In this document: in pieces, positions 46,100-57,504 of the stretch
Layout: every line of letters starts with the position of its first letter
How positions within the stretch are numbered: the first letter of the stretch is position 1
Notes under the pieces: generated by a model
Told to the model about the DNA's origin: nothing
The model's input: only the letters and a program-made list of their open reading frames with translations
Databases searched by the model: none
Origin: Monosporascus cannonballus
Lineage: Eukaryota; Ascomycota; Sordariomycetes; Xylariales
Direction: 5' to 3'
Assembly (NCBI GenBank): GCA_004154925.1
Contig: QJNS01000712.1
Coordinates: forward strand, 25,802-89,801
DNA: 64,000 nucleotides
Program-made: the position numbers and the translations under genes

Positions 46100-47335
46100 C
46101 TACAAGCAAGGCACGATCCATGCTCCAATACCATTTTGGAACTCTGGGCTGTTACCAACGCCGGCATGAAGAAACTCTAGGCTGAAGTTCCTGACGCTGC
46201 TTGCTTCCCAGCTGATCTCTCGATTCCCGCCATAGGACCCCGCCAGCTTGGCGCATTCGAAAGCACCTATGATGCTGTTCTCTCCCGGAAAGACTTGGTG
46301 CAACTCTGTGTCGTCCCACGTGGCCATATCGTCGCCAGTCCTAAGCACGAAGTTGATACCAGAATTTGCGAGGATCTCCTGCTCGAGACCACTAAAATGG
46401 TAGCAGGGATATCCCTTTGGGAGGTCGGCGCAGACCGGCATGCGGAATTCAAGCGCACAGAGGGGAGGTAGCCCGCTGTTGCTAGTGTGTAGAGGGAGGA
46501 ACGACGGAGGAATGCTGTATTCGAAGATCGTGATGTTCTTAGGCGAGATTGCAACTTCGGATGATGAATCGTGTATACCCCCTGGAGCTTCGGGGTCCGG
46601 GTAGCCTACCCTGCTTGGGGCGATGGAAGGCGCAGACGGCGGAACGGTACATGTCGGAGATGAGGTACCCGCTTCCGGCGTGGAAATAGGGATAGTAATG
46701 GTCGTCACCGGCACAGGAGACGTAGGGGATCCACTGTGAGTGATAGAACTGTTGCTGGGTGCCGGGATCACCGTCAACACTGGGGTTGGTGTAACCATTA
46801 GCGGCTGTAAGGCACGTGAGTCTCTAGAGTCTGCGGCCACTTTGTTGGCATAGCACTCAGCAACCTGATCCTTCAGACTGAGAGATATCTCAAAACAGCC
46901 AGTCTTGGGTGTGCGGTCGGAGTATATATAATAGGTCTGGTCAGCCGCGGTAGCAGCCGGACAAGCACGGAAAAGTCTGGTGCCGTTGTCGTATGTCAAA
47001 TATGACTTTCCATGGGCATCTGGTTGGGTGATACTGAAGGTAGTCGGCCCAACGAGGCCTGTATAGCACTCAAATTGGTAACTTGGAGATCTCATGAAGC
47101 AATTGTTTCCAAGGCTATCTGTGACGGTACTGCTCCTCTCCTCTAGACAGAATCCCACAGGAAAATCTAGAGAGGAGGTACCAACCGACAACTCGCCAAA
47201 ATGGGTTTTCGTGACAACAGCATTGAGCTCACCCACCGCAGCCAGCTGAAAACAACATCTCGAGTTCGACTGTCGGCGCAAGGGATTGGCAACGACGCCA
47301 GAGAGCAGTCCGAGAGTCGAGATTAACTTCATCAT
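46100..47335 (-). CDS. Secreted PhiA/But2-type protein
   Basis: Single exon, 411 residues. A signal peptide (MMKLISTLGLLSGVVA) is followed by an N-terminal module of the pattern CCFQLAAVGELNAVV...VTDSLGNNCFMRSPSYQFECYTG...TYDNGTRLFRACPA...YYIYSD...GCFEISLSL, seen in fungal cell-wall proteins related to PhiA and in the N-terminal half of But2-type proteins. A Pro/Thr/Ser linker (about 180-245) leads to a C-terminal domain starting FEYSIPPSFLPLHTSNSG and ending FSLEFLHAG, which fits the But2 C-terminal domain (named for a ubiquitin-like-protein binding factor in fission yeast). Because of the signal peptide it is likely extracellular or wall-bound, so the ubiquitin link of the family name need not apply. 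Function unknown. Confidence 0.72.
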   Translation of the reverse strand: MMKLISTLGLLSGVVANPLRRQSNSRCCFQLAAVGELNAVVTKTHFGELSVGTSSLDFPVGFCLEERSSTVTDSLGNNCFMRSPSYQFECYTGLVGPTTFSITQPDAHGKSYLTYDNGTRLFRACPAATAADQTYYIYSDRTPKTGCFEISLSLKDQVAECYANKVAADSRDSRALQPLMVTPTPVLTVIPAPSNSSITHSGSPTSPVPVTTITIPISTPEAGTSSPTCTVPPSAPSIAPSRVGYPDPEAPGGIHDSSSEVAISPKNITIFEYSIPPSFLPLHTSNSGLPPLCALEFRMPVCADLPKGYPCYHFSGLEQEILANSGINFVLRTGDDMATWDDTELHQVFPGENSIIGAFECAKLAGSYGGNREISWEASSVRNFSLEFLHAGVGNSPEFQNGIGAWIVPCL

Positions 47336-50300
47336 GTCCGGGTGTAAGGGTGGGTAGGAGCCAGGGTTCGGTGTCTCCGCGGGATATTAATGAGGAACCG
47401 CCAAAAGTTATATCACAGATGGGATAGGTTCTTAGATATGCATTTGGTGCGGGCTGGAAAGAAAATGGGTGATGTAGCAAGACACTGTCAAGAGGTCGAA
47501 AGGTACTCATAGCCGAATGAAGGAATGCCATCTCTCGTGCTACAACCAACGGCTGGGGAACTGCAACAAGTAGTACGAAACGAAGGGCAATCGCAAGCTC
47601 CGGGAACCCGACAATAAAACAACAAACAAAACCTTACTCAGTATGTGACAGAGGCAGCGACGCGCATTGAATATGACTCAAGATGACTCGCCTACATGCA
47701 TATGCATTTCATCTCGCTATATTAGCCATCGTCGCTTCCCCGACTCGGCTGGGGGAAAAGAAGGAGCCTGAGTGTCTGCCTTCGAGAGCAAACCACGCTA
47801 GCATCAACTTTTGTAGGTAGAGCCAGGCAGGTCATTTGCGTCATCTGCTGGGACTGGCATAATGAGGACAGGCACAAGCGGATAGCATCTCTTGGGGGAG
47901 GTGGTGGTAACTAGCCACCGGCCTCCTCATTTCACAGCCTATGAATTCTTCGTAAACAGAAACAAATGGAACAGATGTAAAAGGGCTTCAAAGCATGGAA
48001 TACGCGGATTGTCTGGGTATCTTCATCAGAAGGCATATGGGGTAATTATGAGGTTGATGTCTGAGATTTGAGGTGGGTCAGCCCCCAGTCTCCAGGGGGT
48101 TATCCAATTGGCAATAAGTGGCCTGCATGCAGGCTTGCTCCAGGGACCCCTTGACAGTGGATACCGGCATTAAGTTATAGCGCTGGTGGGTGGGGGGGGG
48201 ATCGGATCGCCAAGAAGCGGGCGGGTGGACCCCCTTTGGTCAAGGTATGGTAGACATCTTCAGCCTCAGAGACATCTTCCTAATTATCCAGGACTTCTGA
48301 CTTCTGCGACCTGGAAGAACACCATACGAGCCATGCTACCCCAGTGTGCTTGTGTGTCCTTTCCCAAGGAACTCCTCTTTATCGACCACTACTTGCTCTC
48401 AATGGCTAAGGCCGCTTTTAAGTGTTGGCACGGATTGGCCAGATACTACGATAGATTCATGCAGTCATGTATATAACGCACAATTGCCTGCGAATAAGGA
48501 TTTTAGGGGCTCCAAGCGATCCTTTGAGGGAGATGCGATCTTTTTCCCGACACCAATCGGCCATATATCCCTCCGAACGCATGGGGATGTATCACATCTG
48601 CAGACAAGTGAGCTGGTTGTTGCTGCTAGCCCGAATAAAGGTCCAGTAGAGGGCATTCGGTTCTATTTGTACGCGTATTTACTCCGGAGTTAAGGCCAAG
48701 AACCTCGTCCGTAATCGATGAAGCCGAGTGCATCTCTACGGATATTTGGCTGAAAGACGATTTGTAAATACTTCAGCACATATAGGAATCTGTTAGCTAA
48801 TACGAAACGGTCCGATTCGGGTGATACGGGGGCCTTATTTTACATTGAATTGCAAACAATCCAAAAACTGGGATGGCTTTCACGATGTCTGCACAATCAG
48901 CTACAACCTCAATGAAGCGGGACAAGGCTATCCCCAGTAGAGCCATCGTAACACTTGTATGACTGTTAGTTACAAAAGTAAGGTCTAAACGGACCGTGTG
49001 AATTCCTCTGCTATTGTTTGAAATATGTCGTACTGATCGGTACCGAACTTTTTGCTTGACAATTGATGTGGCTTGGGAGATTTTAAAAACTATGCAAGTC
49101 AGTAAACCCGCAGCCAGAGTCATACGCCTCTATGGAGCACTCGATAACATGTCAAACTGAATCTTAACCCGGCGACTAACTTGTTGCCTAAGAAACATCT
49201 GATATGGTTATTCTGGATTTGTGGATGTTCGCTGGATGTTCGCTTGAGCCAACACATAGGCTGGCGTGGTTTCAAAGACCCCTTTACAATAAATTGCTTA
49301 CTTGTACCCGCTCATCGACCGCTCGGTGCCATTGCAAGGTGGGTCAAGCAAGGCAGTAGGATATTGAATTTGAACATGCTCTATGGCGTATTGTAGTTGT
49401 TCGAATAAAGCCATGAAGCCCTGAACAGTCAGAACTGGTGATATGGCTTCAGGGGAGGACCTGGACGGGAGGGTTAATATTTGGACAAATAGGAAACCTC
49501 CGTACCTTTCGCCGCCATAGAAACACCAAAAGGATTCATACATGTCTTCAGCGGATATCACAGTTGGCGACTTAGGCACCGAGAGTATGGCTGATATCGA
49601 TTGGGAAGTCCGGACCTTGCATTGAACTACTCAATTTGTGACTATTCAAGGAGGAAAGTAGCCGGTGGCATTATGTGCGGTTCCTTCCCCTTGTTTGCTC
49701 CTCTACGAAGCATGTTTACATCACCAATTTAAGAACTAATGAGATTCCCAGTTCTGTGATTGCCATTTTCACCCACTCTACTCGCGCTCGCACTCTCATT
49801 TCACCCTCCGAGCCAGACCTTCTGTCCTGTGCATTTTATAGTCTATATTATCTTGGTTAACGGTCTTTAACGGGCCCGATGGACTCTCACATTAGTTCGC
49901 GTATCAGCACCGGTCTGAGAAGCAAGCGGCGCCGAGAAACGAGCAGCGATGCTCCCTTACCCCTACCGGCATCGATACCAGACTCACCGGTTCGCGCTGG
50001 TCTCAATGCACGGGTTCGACCGGTAAGGCAGCCATGGGGCATTGACAAATATTCCGAGAAATGCATAAGAGCTAGTTGGCTCCAGTATAGTTTGCAGCTT
50101 CAGACCTTCCCCGCGGAAGCGATAGATAGTGCGCGCAACGTCATGACCGCCCACTGGGCTGGGGCAATAAAGGCCGAGATGCTCTACGCTGGCTCGTGCA
50201 AGTTCAAGCTGCAGAGCCGAGGGTGCTGACACTTCCTCCTACTGTAGTCGCGCGGGGCCAATGGAAAGCCCCACTCCCCTGGATAAGCCATCGTCCGATC

Positions 50301-51249
50301 CGCGGTCGCCACGGTTCGTGGCCACGTAGTCCTGAAGCAGTGTCTTCGCCGAGCACGTATCCGTACTTTGGCCTTGTGCTTCTATGAGGCGCTCTGTGTT
50401 ACTCGCCTTCGCGCGCTCGGATACTGTTACTGGCCGATAATACGAGTAGGAAACCCAAACCCGAGAGCAATGGTCTTTACAGAAGGCCATGGGGGTGCCT
50501 GGGGGCAAAGGAAAGAGGCCTGCCAGGGAGGATTCCTATAGAAAGCACTTAAGGTACAACAAGATGTCGGTATATCAAAATAGGCCCTTAGTCCAGGTAT
50601 CGCCGACGCAGTGGGTACCTGTCTTGAGTGGAAGGGACAGCCATTTAATTTCACGTCCGGTATGGCCAGATGTTAGGGTACTGGGTGATTCGGGAGTCAG
50701 TGATCAACGATGTAATTCTTCTTTCGCTTGGAAACCCAACTATTTCTCTGCCTTTCATATTTTCAACATCGTCCTGCATTTTTTATATCAATCAGTTATG
50801 AATGTAAATAACTGGTTACATCCATTGTAAGCTTTTGAATAATCACACCATGATCGATCTGTCAAGGTCGAAACGAGACGTTCTGCATTGTCCCTTTCAG
50901 CCACTTGCAGCCTCTAATGTGGGTTAGCAAAGTCGTGAAGCCCTGAGATCCACTGGAGAAAAAGTCACGGAGCTATTCGGACGGGCAATTGACCTTAGCA
51001 TGAACGGGCAAGTCAGTGATGAAGTCTGTGGTGGGACGGCCTCGTGACAAGGTAGTGATGCTCATTTCTAATATCTATAAAGACCCTCTTTCTTGTGCGT
51101 GCATTACGTGATCTCATGGCTATTCCTGGCCCGCGTGTAGCTTCAGTATTTTCGTGTTGGAGGCGTCTCAGTTGAGATTATTGTTCTCAGGCAAGCCTAG
51201 GCTCCACCCCTTCGCTCGATGGCAATGCTATATATCTGCATTTCCCCCA
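47336..51249. other. Gene-poor region
   Basis: Nearly 4 kb without a supported gene. Frames are short and show no domain. A 116-codon plus-strand frame at 49879-50229 is locally GC-rich and begins in a plausible context, but nothing about it is recognised and it is not called. The composition is intermediate, unlike the AT-rich transposon block. Confidence 0.4.
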
Positions 51250-51790
51250 TCATGGAATTAGTGCTCCTCGGCAAAGCCTTCTCGTTGAGGCTAGCATAGA
51301 CTGTCTAGTCATACTCGTCGAGAGCACGTATCATACCCAGAATTACTAGTTTCACCGCCGCCGTCTCTTCTCCATCGTGGGAGGGGATGGATAGCCTATC
51401 ATCTTGAGTTCGTAGCGGCCCGAAAACTTGCTGTCATTGCCCCGCTGGAACCTGTCGCCCAGCACGGTATTTAACTAGTTGATGGTCTCCTTGGGCGCGT
51501 CCGCCAGTTTGATGCGGTCCCCATCCGAGAATACGATACACCTCCGGTCGCAGGCGCCGTGATCATGTCCTGGAGCGGAAAGAACAACGGGTCGACCACC
51601 CGCTGCTTCCCGCCGGGGAGTGTGTCGATGCTCAGCGCCCAGCCGACGTTGAATAGGGCCTCGAGGATCCCATTGACGGGCCGCCGCATCATGATGCCCT
51701 CGCAACTGACGAACAGCCAGGGACGCCCGCGTAGCTGCGAGAAGCCCACGAAGCCCTTTGACTTTCCGGGGGGTGAACATGGCGCATCCC
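51250..51790 (-). pseudogene. Relic of an uncharacterised fungal protein family
   Basis: Three minus-strand pieces in different frames line up as one broken gene. 51785-51535 reads KGFVGFSQLRGRPWLFVSC...GILEALFNVGWALSIDTLPG...DPLFFPLQDMI. 51530-51375 reads SDGDRIKLADAPKETIN, a TAG stop, then LNTVLGDRFQ...SGRYELKMIGYP. 51370-51275 reads EETAAVKLVILGMIRALDEYD, a TAG stop (TGG to TAG fits), then TVYASLN. The end pattern, a leucine-rich helix followed by a GWxxYAS-like strand, is one I recall from a widespread uncharacterised fungal family, without a known function. At least two frameshifts and two stops are needed, so it is a pseudogene. Coding-like sequence with membrane-type hydrophobicity continues upstream to about 52219 but could not be joined with confidence. 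Confidence 0.6.
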
Positions 51791-52526
51791 GGTTCCTGTC
51801 CAAAGAGCAGCGACCGGCGTCATCACCGCAAACACGCAGCAGGCCACGGAAAACGGCGAGCCGAGGGCGGCGACGCAGGAGAAGCCGCGTGTGGCCCAAG
51901 GGAAACCAAGGATCACAGATAAGGGGCGTTCGTGACTGAGGAACAAGGCTGTTACGGGGCGGGTAGCAGGGAGAGCGGATGAGCAGCGTGCGGGCCGAGG
52001 CGCGCACACACGAGACGCGTTCGGGGGCCGGGGGGCCCAGTCCTCAAGTTGAATCTGAGGACGATTATTGGACATAGCAGCACCCGGGCTCGAGGGGGAG
52101 GTCGGCCCGGCATGGCCCCTCTTAGTGATTGGCGACGGGGGTGCTGCTTTACGGCAGATGGCTATGACCGTTGCTGGCCTGTTGCCATTGTAGCTTCCTA
52201 GTAGTATTATTACTGCCATGCCAGCTTCTTTAGGACTGAAGGCTCTAATTAATAGGGGTAGTATTTATCACAGCAACCTTTCAATCACTGAATCACGTAT
52301 GCAGCACTGCTAAGTGATTTACGTCTTCGCTCTGGTACCCAAATGTGATGGGTTCACTCTATTTGTGCGTACAGCACTTAGGCAACATCTACTAGAGCTC
52401 CGAATAAAAGTCTTGTTACCAAAAACGCTATCCACTTGCTCCTGCGTAACTCCTCGTTGCCCGTAACCAATGCCCTACCCTAAAAATACAAGATCCGGGG
52501 ATATCATCCAAATAGCGAACACACAA
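51791..52526. other. Possible upstream part of the relic; 3' flank of the SNF2 gene
   Basis: GC-rich sequence at about 51790-52080 keeps long minus-strand frames and may be the 5' part of the neighbouring relic. From 52200 to 52526 the sequence is AT-richer and holds nothing recognised. Confidence 0.3.
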
Positions 52527-55500
52527 TCATAACTCGTCGTCCGTCTCATCGTCCGAAAGCCAGACAGATACCGACGGCCTCTGCACTTTGACCTTGACAT
52601 CGGCCGCCTCATTCTTCAGGTCGGTTAGGACGCTTGCCTGGCCTTGGTCCTTCGGTTCCTCCTTGACCTCATGCTTGGTGTGTTGGGTGGTGGGCGTTCC
52701 TTCCTCCTTAGCTCCCATCTCCACCTCCTCCTTGACTTCCTGAACGGCCAGCACGGCCTCATCCGCATCCCCAGCTTTCAACAGCTTTTCCTTCGCACCA
52801 TCAGTCCCGGTCTTCCCGTCGAGACCGGACTCCGCGTCCGACTTGGCCGGGGGCCCGCGGCCGCGCGACCTCAGCAGCTCGAGGCGCCGCGCGTAGAACA
52901 GGTCGAGGCAGTTCCTGCGCTGCTCTTGCGTCATGCCCTCGACAGCGAGCGCGAAGTCGACGGCGCCGGGGAAGCCGAAGGAGCGGGCCATGGTGCAGAA
53001 CTGGCGGCGCATGACGTCCTCGGGCGGGTTGAACTCGTAGGAGAAGCCGTCGGGCGCCCCGAACGCGGTAGCGTGGTCCTGGCTGTCGAAGAAGAGGGAG
53101 CGGTCGCCGGCGGCGGCGTCGAGGCTACCGTCCTGGCTCGCGGCCAGGGCGGCTTGGCGCGATAGCTCGTCCTCGATTCGGGACGTGCCGACGACCTCCG
53201 AGTTCTCGTGCGTGTACTCGACGCCCGCGGAGGCGAGGATGGCCTGCACGACGTCGGTCTTTTTCGTGTTGCTCTTCCGCTTCCGTTCCAGGGCGTCGCT
53301 GCTGGTCAGCACGGCGGAGAGCTGCTTCAGGCCCCCGGTATCGTCGTCGGCGCCCTCCTCTTTCTTGATGAATTGAGATACCTCGTCGTCTTCCTTGGCG
53401 GCCTTGTCCATGTCGATGTCCATGAGCTGCACGCCCATCCTGGCCTCGGCGACGTTGGTCTTGTTGACGATATCCCGCAGCACGACCTGGTCGCCGTGGT
53501 ACGCGAGGAGGTTCTGGATGCCGAAGATCTCGCCCTTGCGGCTCGCGTCCTGCTGGACGCCCTTGAAGTACCGGCGCTCGTTGGACGCGTTGTAGCCGAT
53601 GTTGGCCTGCTGCTGTTTGTAGATCTGCCGCGCGTAGGTGATCTCCTCGATAGTTCCCGTGGAGATCAACCGGTATACGTCGACGTCGCGAGTTTGACCG
53701 ATCCGGTAGGCCCGGTCCTGGGCTTGGAGGTCGTAGGACGGGTTCCAGTGTGGGTCCATGATGGCGACTTTATTAGCAGACGTGATGTTCAGCCCGGCAC
53801 CTCCAGCTTTTGTAGATATCAGGAAGACGAATTGGTTCGGGTCGGAATTAAAGTCGTCCACCACCCCCTGACGATCCTCGTAACTGAGCGAACCGTCCAG
53901 GTAGCTCACGCTGTAACTCGTATTACTAAACAAGTGCTGCAGAATCCTCAGCAGGCGGACGCTGTGCGAGAAGACGAGGACCTTATCGCCCGCGTCGTGC
54001 CAGAACTTGAGAAGCTTCCTCAAGATCTTCCATTTGCCACAGAACTCCGGGTTGGCCAGGTCCAGCAGGGATTCTCGTTTCGCATAATACTGCTGCCATC
54101 TGCCCGGTATAGCCGCCTGGAGGAATCGAAGCTCCCGCCTCTGCTTATCGGTGACATCGCTAGTTTGCGGGATGACGAGGTTGAAGTGGCTTGACAGCTT
54201 CTGTAGCGACATGATGACAGGAAATACGAGCGATTTCCAAGACTCTCCGTCGGCGTTCACTTCGTAGCAACACCATCCCCGCTTGTGCTTGGACCCACAG
54301 CCGCATTCGTCGTAGGCTGTCCGGATGGATTCGACCAGGGGGCTGTCTAGGAGGTTCTCGTACGCCTCTCGCTGCAGATCGGAAAGTGGACAAAAGACGA
54401 CTTTGTCTGTCTTCTTTGGCAGCTGATCGGCAATCAGGCTCTTCATCCTCCGAAGGAAAAAGCGAGGCAGGAGGTTATCCCGTAGCTTGATGGCTGTTTT
54501 GCGGGCTTCGCTTAGCTGCTTTAGGGTCGCATCGTGGGATTGACCGATGGTCAGCGGCTTGCAGATCGTATACCTCCAATCCGCCATCGTGCCGAACTGC
54601 CCGGGGTTCGTCCAGTTTAGCAGCGTCCAGAGCTCCTCGTACCTATTTTGAATTGCAGTCCCGGTAAGGCCGATCCTGCAAAGCGAGTTGACCTCGTTCA
54701 TCGCGATTGTCACACCCGCTCTGCTGTCTTTGATGGAGTGGCATTCGTCGGCGACAACCACGTCCCACGGAACCCTGTTGATCTGGCCGCTGTTGTTCTT
54801 GTAGGTCGTGTATGTCGTGATCATGATTTCGAGTCGACCGGCTCGAGCCGTATCGAGGATGTCCTCCTTGCCCATGCCGTGGTAGAGATCGACCACCCAC
54901 CAGCCCCATCTGTCGAGTTCGTTCTTCCAGTTCTGCGTCAATGAACCAGGGCAAATGATCAAGGCGCGGGGAAACCAGTCATTCTTCTGCCGCTTATACT
55001 TCCGCATTCTCTTTGCGTCACGTTGATCGCCGGTCTTGCCGAAGGCCGCAGTGAGAAACGCGGCAACCTGCACCGTCTTCCCCAGGCCCATGTCATCGCC
55101 AAGGACGCCGCCCTTCTGATATACGAAGAGCTCATGGAGAAACTTGACACCTTCTATCTGGTAGTCGCGAAGGTACTGGGCAATGGATGCGGGGATGACC
55201 CCAGCCGAGTTCTCAAGGACAATGTCTTTGTAATCATGACAAGGCTTGATGCCACTCCTTTCATCGAACTGCGGCTTCTCTTGGAGATGCTCCAGCCCCT
55301 CGTCATCAGAGAAATAGATATCAGAATAATCAGGAGGCAGGCGTAATCCAGCTTCACGGAGAGTCTTGCGGGCCTCATCAAAGGCGCGGCGGCGTTCTCG
55401 AACGTACTCGGGTACTGCGTCCTCGAGCTCTTCGTCGGAACCCTCCTCTGGTCGCCATGATTTCCCCTTCCTCCGTTTGCGTGGGGCCGGCTTCTCCTTG

Positions 55501-55688
55501 CCTTTGCCTTTGATCGCCGAGGACTTCCCGGGCGCCTTCTTACGTTTCTTGAACGCGTCGTAGCCGATGTCTCTATCATCGCTCCGTTCAACTTTTACTG
55601 GCTTCCCTGCCCTCCGTTTCCGTTTACCGGCGTGAGCCGATCCAGACGAGTCGTCGGAGATAATGATGGTATCCGATGATGGGTCCAT
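52527..55688 (-). CDS. SNF2-family ATPase, ERCC6L2-like
   Basis: Single exon, 1053 residues. The basic N-terminus carries a probable SUMO-interacting motif (DTIIISDDSS, residues 6-15). The helicase core has Walker A in GDDMGLGKT (197-205), a DECH box (314-317) in place of DEAH, LTGTAIQN, LISTKAGGAGLNI, MDPHWNP and QAQDRAYRIGQTRDV. A short Cys-rich insert (CGCGSKHKRGWCC) lies between the two lobes. Towards the C-terminus, residues around FNPPEDVMRRQFCTMARSFGF...MTQEQRRNCLDLFYARRLELL fit the helical HEBO domain of ERCC6L2 relatives. Such ATPases translocate on DNA and act in repair of transcription-linked damage and double-strand-break processing; an alternative label is Rad26-like. The extreme C-terminus (SVWLSDDETDDEL) is a second possible SUMO-binding segment. 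A nuclear role is expected. Confidence 0.88.
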   Translation of the reverse strand: MDPSSDTIIISDDSSGSAHAGKRKRRAGKPVKVERSDDRDIGYDAFKKRKKAPGKSSAIKGKGKEKPAPRKRRKGKSWRPEEGSDEELEDAVPEYVRERRRAFDEARKTLREAGLRLPPDYSDIYFSDDEGLEHLQEKPQFDERSGIKPCHDYKDIVLENSAGVIPASIAQYLRDYQIEGVKFLHELFVYQKGGVLGDDMGLGKTVQVAAFLTAAFGKTGDQRDAKRMRKYKRQKNDWFPRALIICPGSLTQNWKNELDRWGWWVVDLYHGMGKEDILDTARAGRLEIMITTYTTYKNNSGQINRVPWDVVVADECHSIKDSRAGVTIAMNEVNSLCRIGLTGTAIQNRYEELWTLLNWTNPGQFGTMADWRYTICKPLTIGQSHDATLKQLSEARKTAIKLRDNLLPRFFLRRMKSLIADQLPKKTDKVVFCPLSDLQREAYENLLDSPLVESIRTAYDECGCGSKHKRGWCCYEVNADGESWKSLVFPVIMSLQKLSSHFNLVIPQTSDVTDKQRRELRFLQAAIPGRWQQYYAKRESLLDLANPEFCGKWKILRKLLKFWHDAGDKVLVFSHSVRLLRILQHLFSNTSYSVSYLDGSLSYEDRQGVVDDFNSDPNQFVFLISTKAGGAGLNITSANKVAIMDPHWNPSYDLQAQDRAYRIGQTRDVDVYRLISTGTIEEITYARQIYKQQQANIGYNASNERRYFKGVQQDASRKGEIFGIQNLLAYHGDQVVLRDIVNKTNVAEARMGVQLMDIDMDKAAKEDDEVSQFIKKEEGADDDTGGLKQLSAVLTSSDALERKRKSNTKKTDVVQAILASAGVEYTHENSEVVGTSRIEDELSRQAALAASQDGSLDAAAGDRSLFFDSQDHATAFGAPDGFSYEFNPPEDVMRRQFCTMARSFGFPGAVDFALAVEGMTQEQRRNCLDLFYARRLELLRSRGRGPPAKSDAESGLDGKTGTDGAKEKLLKAGDADEAVLAVQEVKEEVEMGAKEEGTPTTQHTKHEVKEEPKDQGQASVLTDLKNEAADVKVKVQRPSVSVWLSDDETDDEL

Positions 55689-56656
55689 CTCTCATATAAC
55701 ATAAGTAAATTTGAGGGAGCATGATTTTACCGCGGACTTTCCCAAAGATCAATTAAAGGAATCAAACGGCTGTGCACTGTAAGCCTTTGCTGTAGTTTAA
55801 TTGACTTAGGATGGGTGTGCTCAGATCAAAGTGGCAGCAAGGCGAATTGATACCGTATTTAACGGCGCTAGAAAACTGTGGAGCAGTACGGAAACTGCCA
55901 CAATAAACGTACCGTGAATCCGAAACGGTCACGGGAATTGTGGCATTAAATAGCATCCACATGGTTAAGCGTTTTGGCATACATGTGGTTCATCGTGCTG
56001 ATCCCAAAAATAGCGATCATTATGCTAAATAACTGGCACAGTATTTCTTGATTCGTAGCTCTACGGCAGATGCGGGGGCTGCCGTCGGACCGAGGTAGAG
56101 ACGGAGACGGTAGAGTCTCAAGATGGATTCGGAGAACCGAAAGGGGAGGGATCCAGATACTAAGGTCTCCGGCGTGACGAAGATTATGATATCGCTATAG
56201 AGCGCATCAAGAGGGGAGAGACGGCTTCAGAATTTTATATTTGACTCAAGTCGAACGCTTCGAATTCTTCGCTATCAGGTTCTGATATCTTGGGCTAATT
56301 CCCTGCTAGTTTCCTATATGTGTAAATGGGAGGTCTCGCGTAGGATAGACTACACATATCTCTTACAAGGACAATATGTGCATCCAGCATTCCCCATAGG
56401 TATAACCTATATTGTGATAGTTTGCCTCGGTTTGGCCACCGCTTGACATGGCTTCTGGCACCTACAACACTTACTGGAGACGAAGCTGCCGTAACGAATA
56501 TGCCCTTGCTATACTTTAGCTGATTGATTCCCTTCCCGCCCATTTTAAAGCGTAAACCATAATGTGTGGTATCTACACAAAAACGCCGTGCCATGCATAC
56601 TGATTCCGCTCCCACACGCGAGTATGTGTCGGCCTCTATAGTATTTTGAGGCCTCG
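55689..56656. other. Intergenic region
   Basis: Promoter side of the SNF2 gene and 3' flank of IMP3. A 106-codon minus-strand frame (56295-56615) has no motif. Arg/Asp-like codon runs at about 56080-56220 hint at an old coding fragment but cannot be assigned. Confidence 0.35.
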
Positions 56657-57504
56657 TTACAACAACTCGAAATCGTCCAGCTTATCTCTGTACTTCATGA
56701 TATTCCGCTTGATCTTGCTGCCAGGAGCCCATGTGACGAAGTCCTGTCTCGAGTTAATCGGCCTTTCTTTAAACATCGAGGGGAATGAGGCCTTCAGCGC
56801 TTTCTGCAGGAGCCAGGAGGCGCAGGCCTCCGCGGGGGAGGGCTTTCTCGATTTATGTAAGGGGGGTTAAGAGGCGACTCTGGAAGCTACATACCTCCAT
56901 GGATCTCGTAACCAAGAAGGCCGGATCGGTGATGACCTCGGTGCCGACGCGGACGTGACCCTGCTCAATCATGGTGACGGCGGCTTTCAGGTGCTCGGCC
57001 ATGCGAAGCCGCGTCATCACCACGGGCAGCCGCCTCCGCGCGAATGCCGACACGGTAACATTGTTCTCCACTGAGCTGAGTTTCGAGGCCGACGACAAGA
57101 TTCCCATGTCGTACAGCTTGTCCAAGAGAAGCTTTTCGGTTTTCCGGCGGACGGGGTTGTCGGGAGGAAGCAGACTGAGACGATGCGCTAGTTGGCGGAG
57201 AGACTGTCTCTGTGAGCTTCCTGTGCTGCGCTCTCGTGCGCTTGCATGCGCTATAGTATCGTAGTAACTACTTACACCACATAGACGGTTGTATTTGTTA
57301 TAGTCTATAGCGCGTCCAGTGTCAGCGCCTTCTTTCTGGCAAAAGGAGGAAGCAAAGGGCTTGCTTGGGATGCTTACCTTCGGGTTTCTGGATCATATAA
57401 CGACGCCTCACGGCGGCATCTCGGTGGTCGTTATCCTGTTTCCACGTGATAAAATCGACCTTCCGGAGCAGCTTCTGCTCATGATGCTTTAGTTTTCGCG
57501 TCAT
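56657..57504 (-). CDS. IMP3: U3 snoRNP protein Imp3
   Basis: Four exons: 57378-57504, 57276-57304 (29 bp), 56895-57203, 56657-56743; 183 residues, the same length as yeast Imp3. It begins [24 protein letters not shown] and continues [30 protein letters not shown] across the first two introns. An S4 RNA-binding domain follows ([48 protein letters not shown]). The conserved end [27 protein letters not shown] lies in the last exon. Imp3 binds U3 snoRNA in the small-subunit processome and helps pair it with pre-rRNA for 18S rRNA processing in the nucleolus. Introns are 73, 72 and 151 bp. It is divergent from the bS18m gene with 329 bp between start codons. Confidence 0.96.

Noticed and set aside
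49879..50229. 116-codon plus-strand frame starting MDSHISSR
   Set aside because: Start context is acceptable and codons look GC-biased, but no family is recognised and there is no extending exon; too weak to call.
53208..54194. 328-codon plus-strand frame opposite the SNF2 gene
   Set aside because: Antisense shadow of a long conserved coding region.
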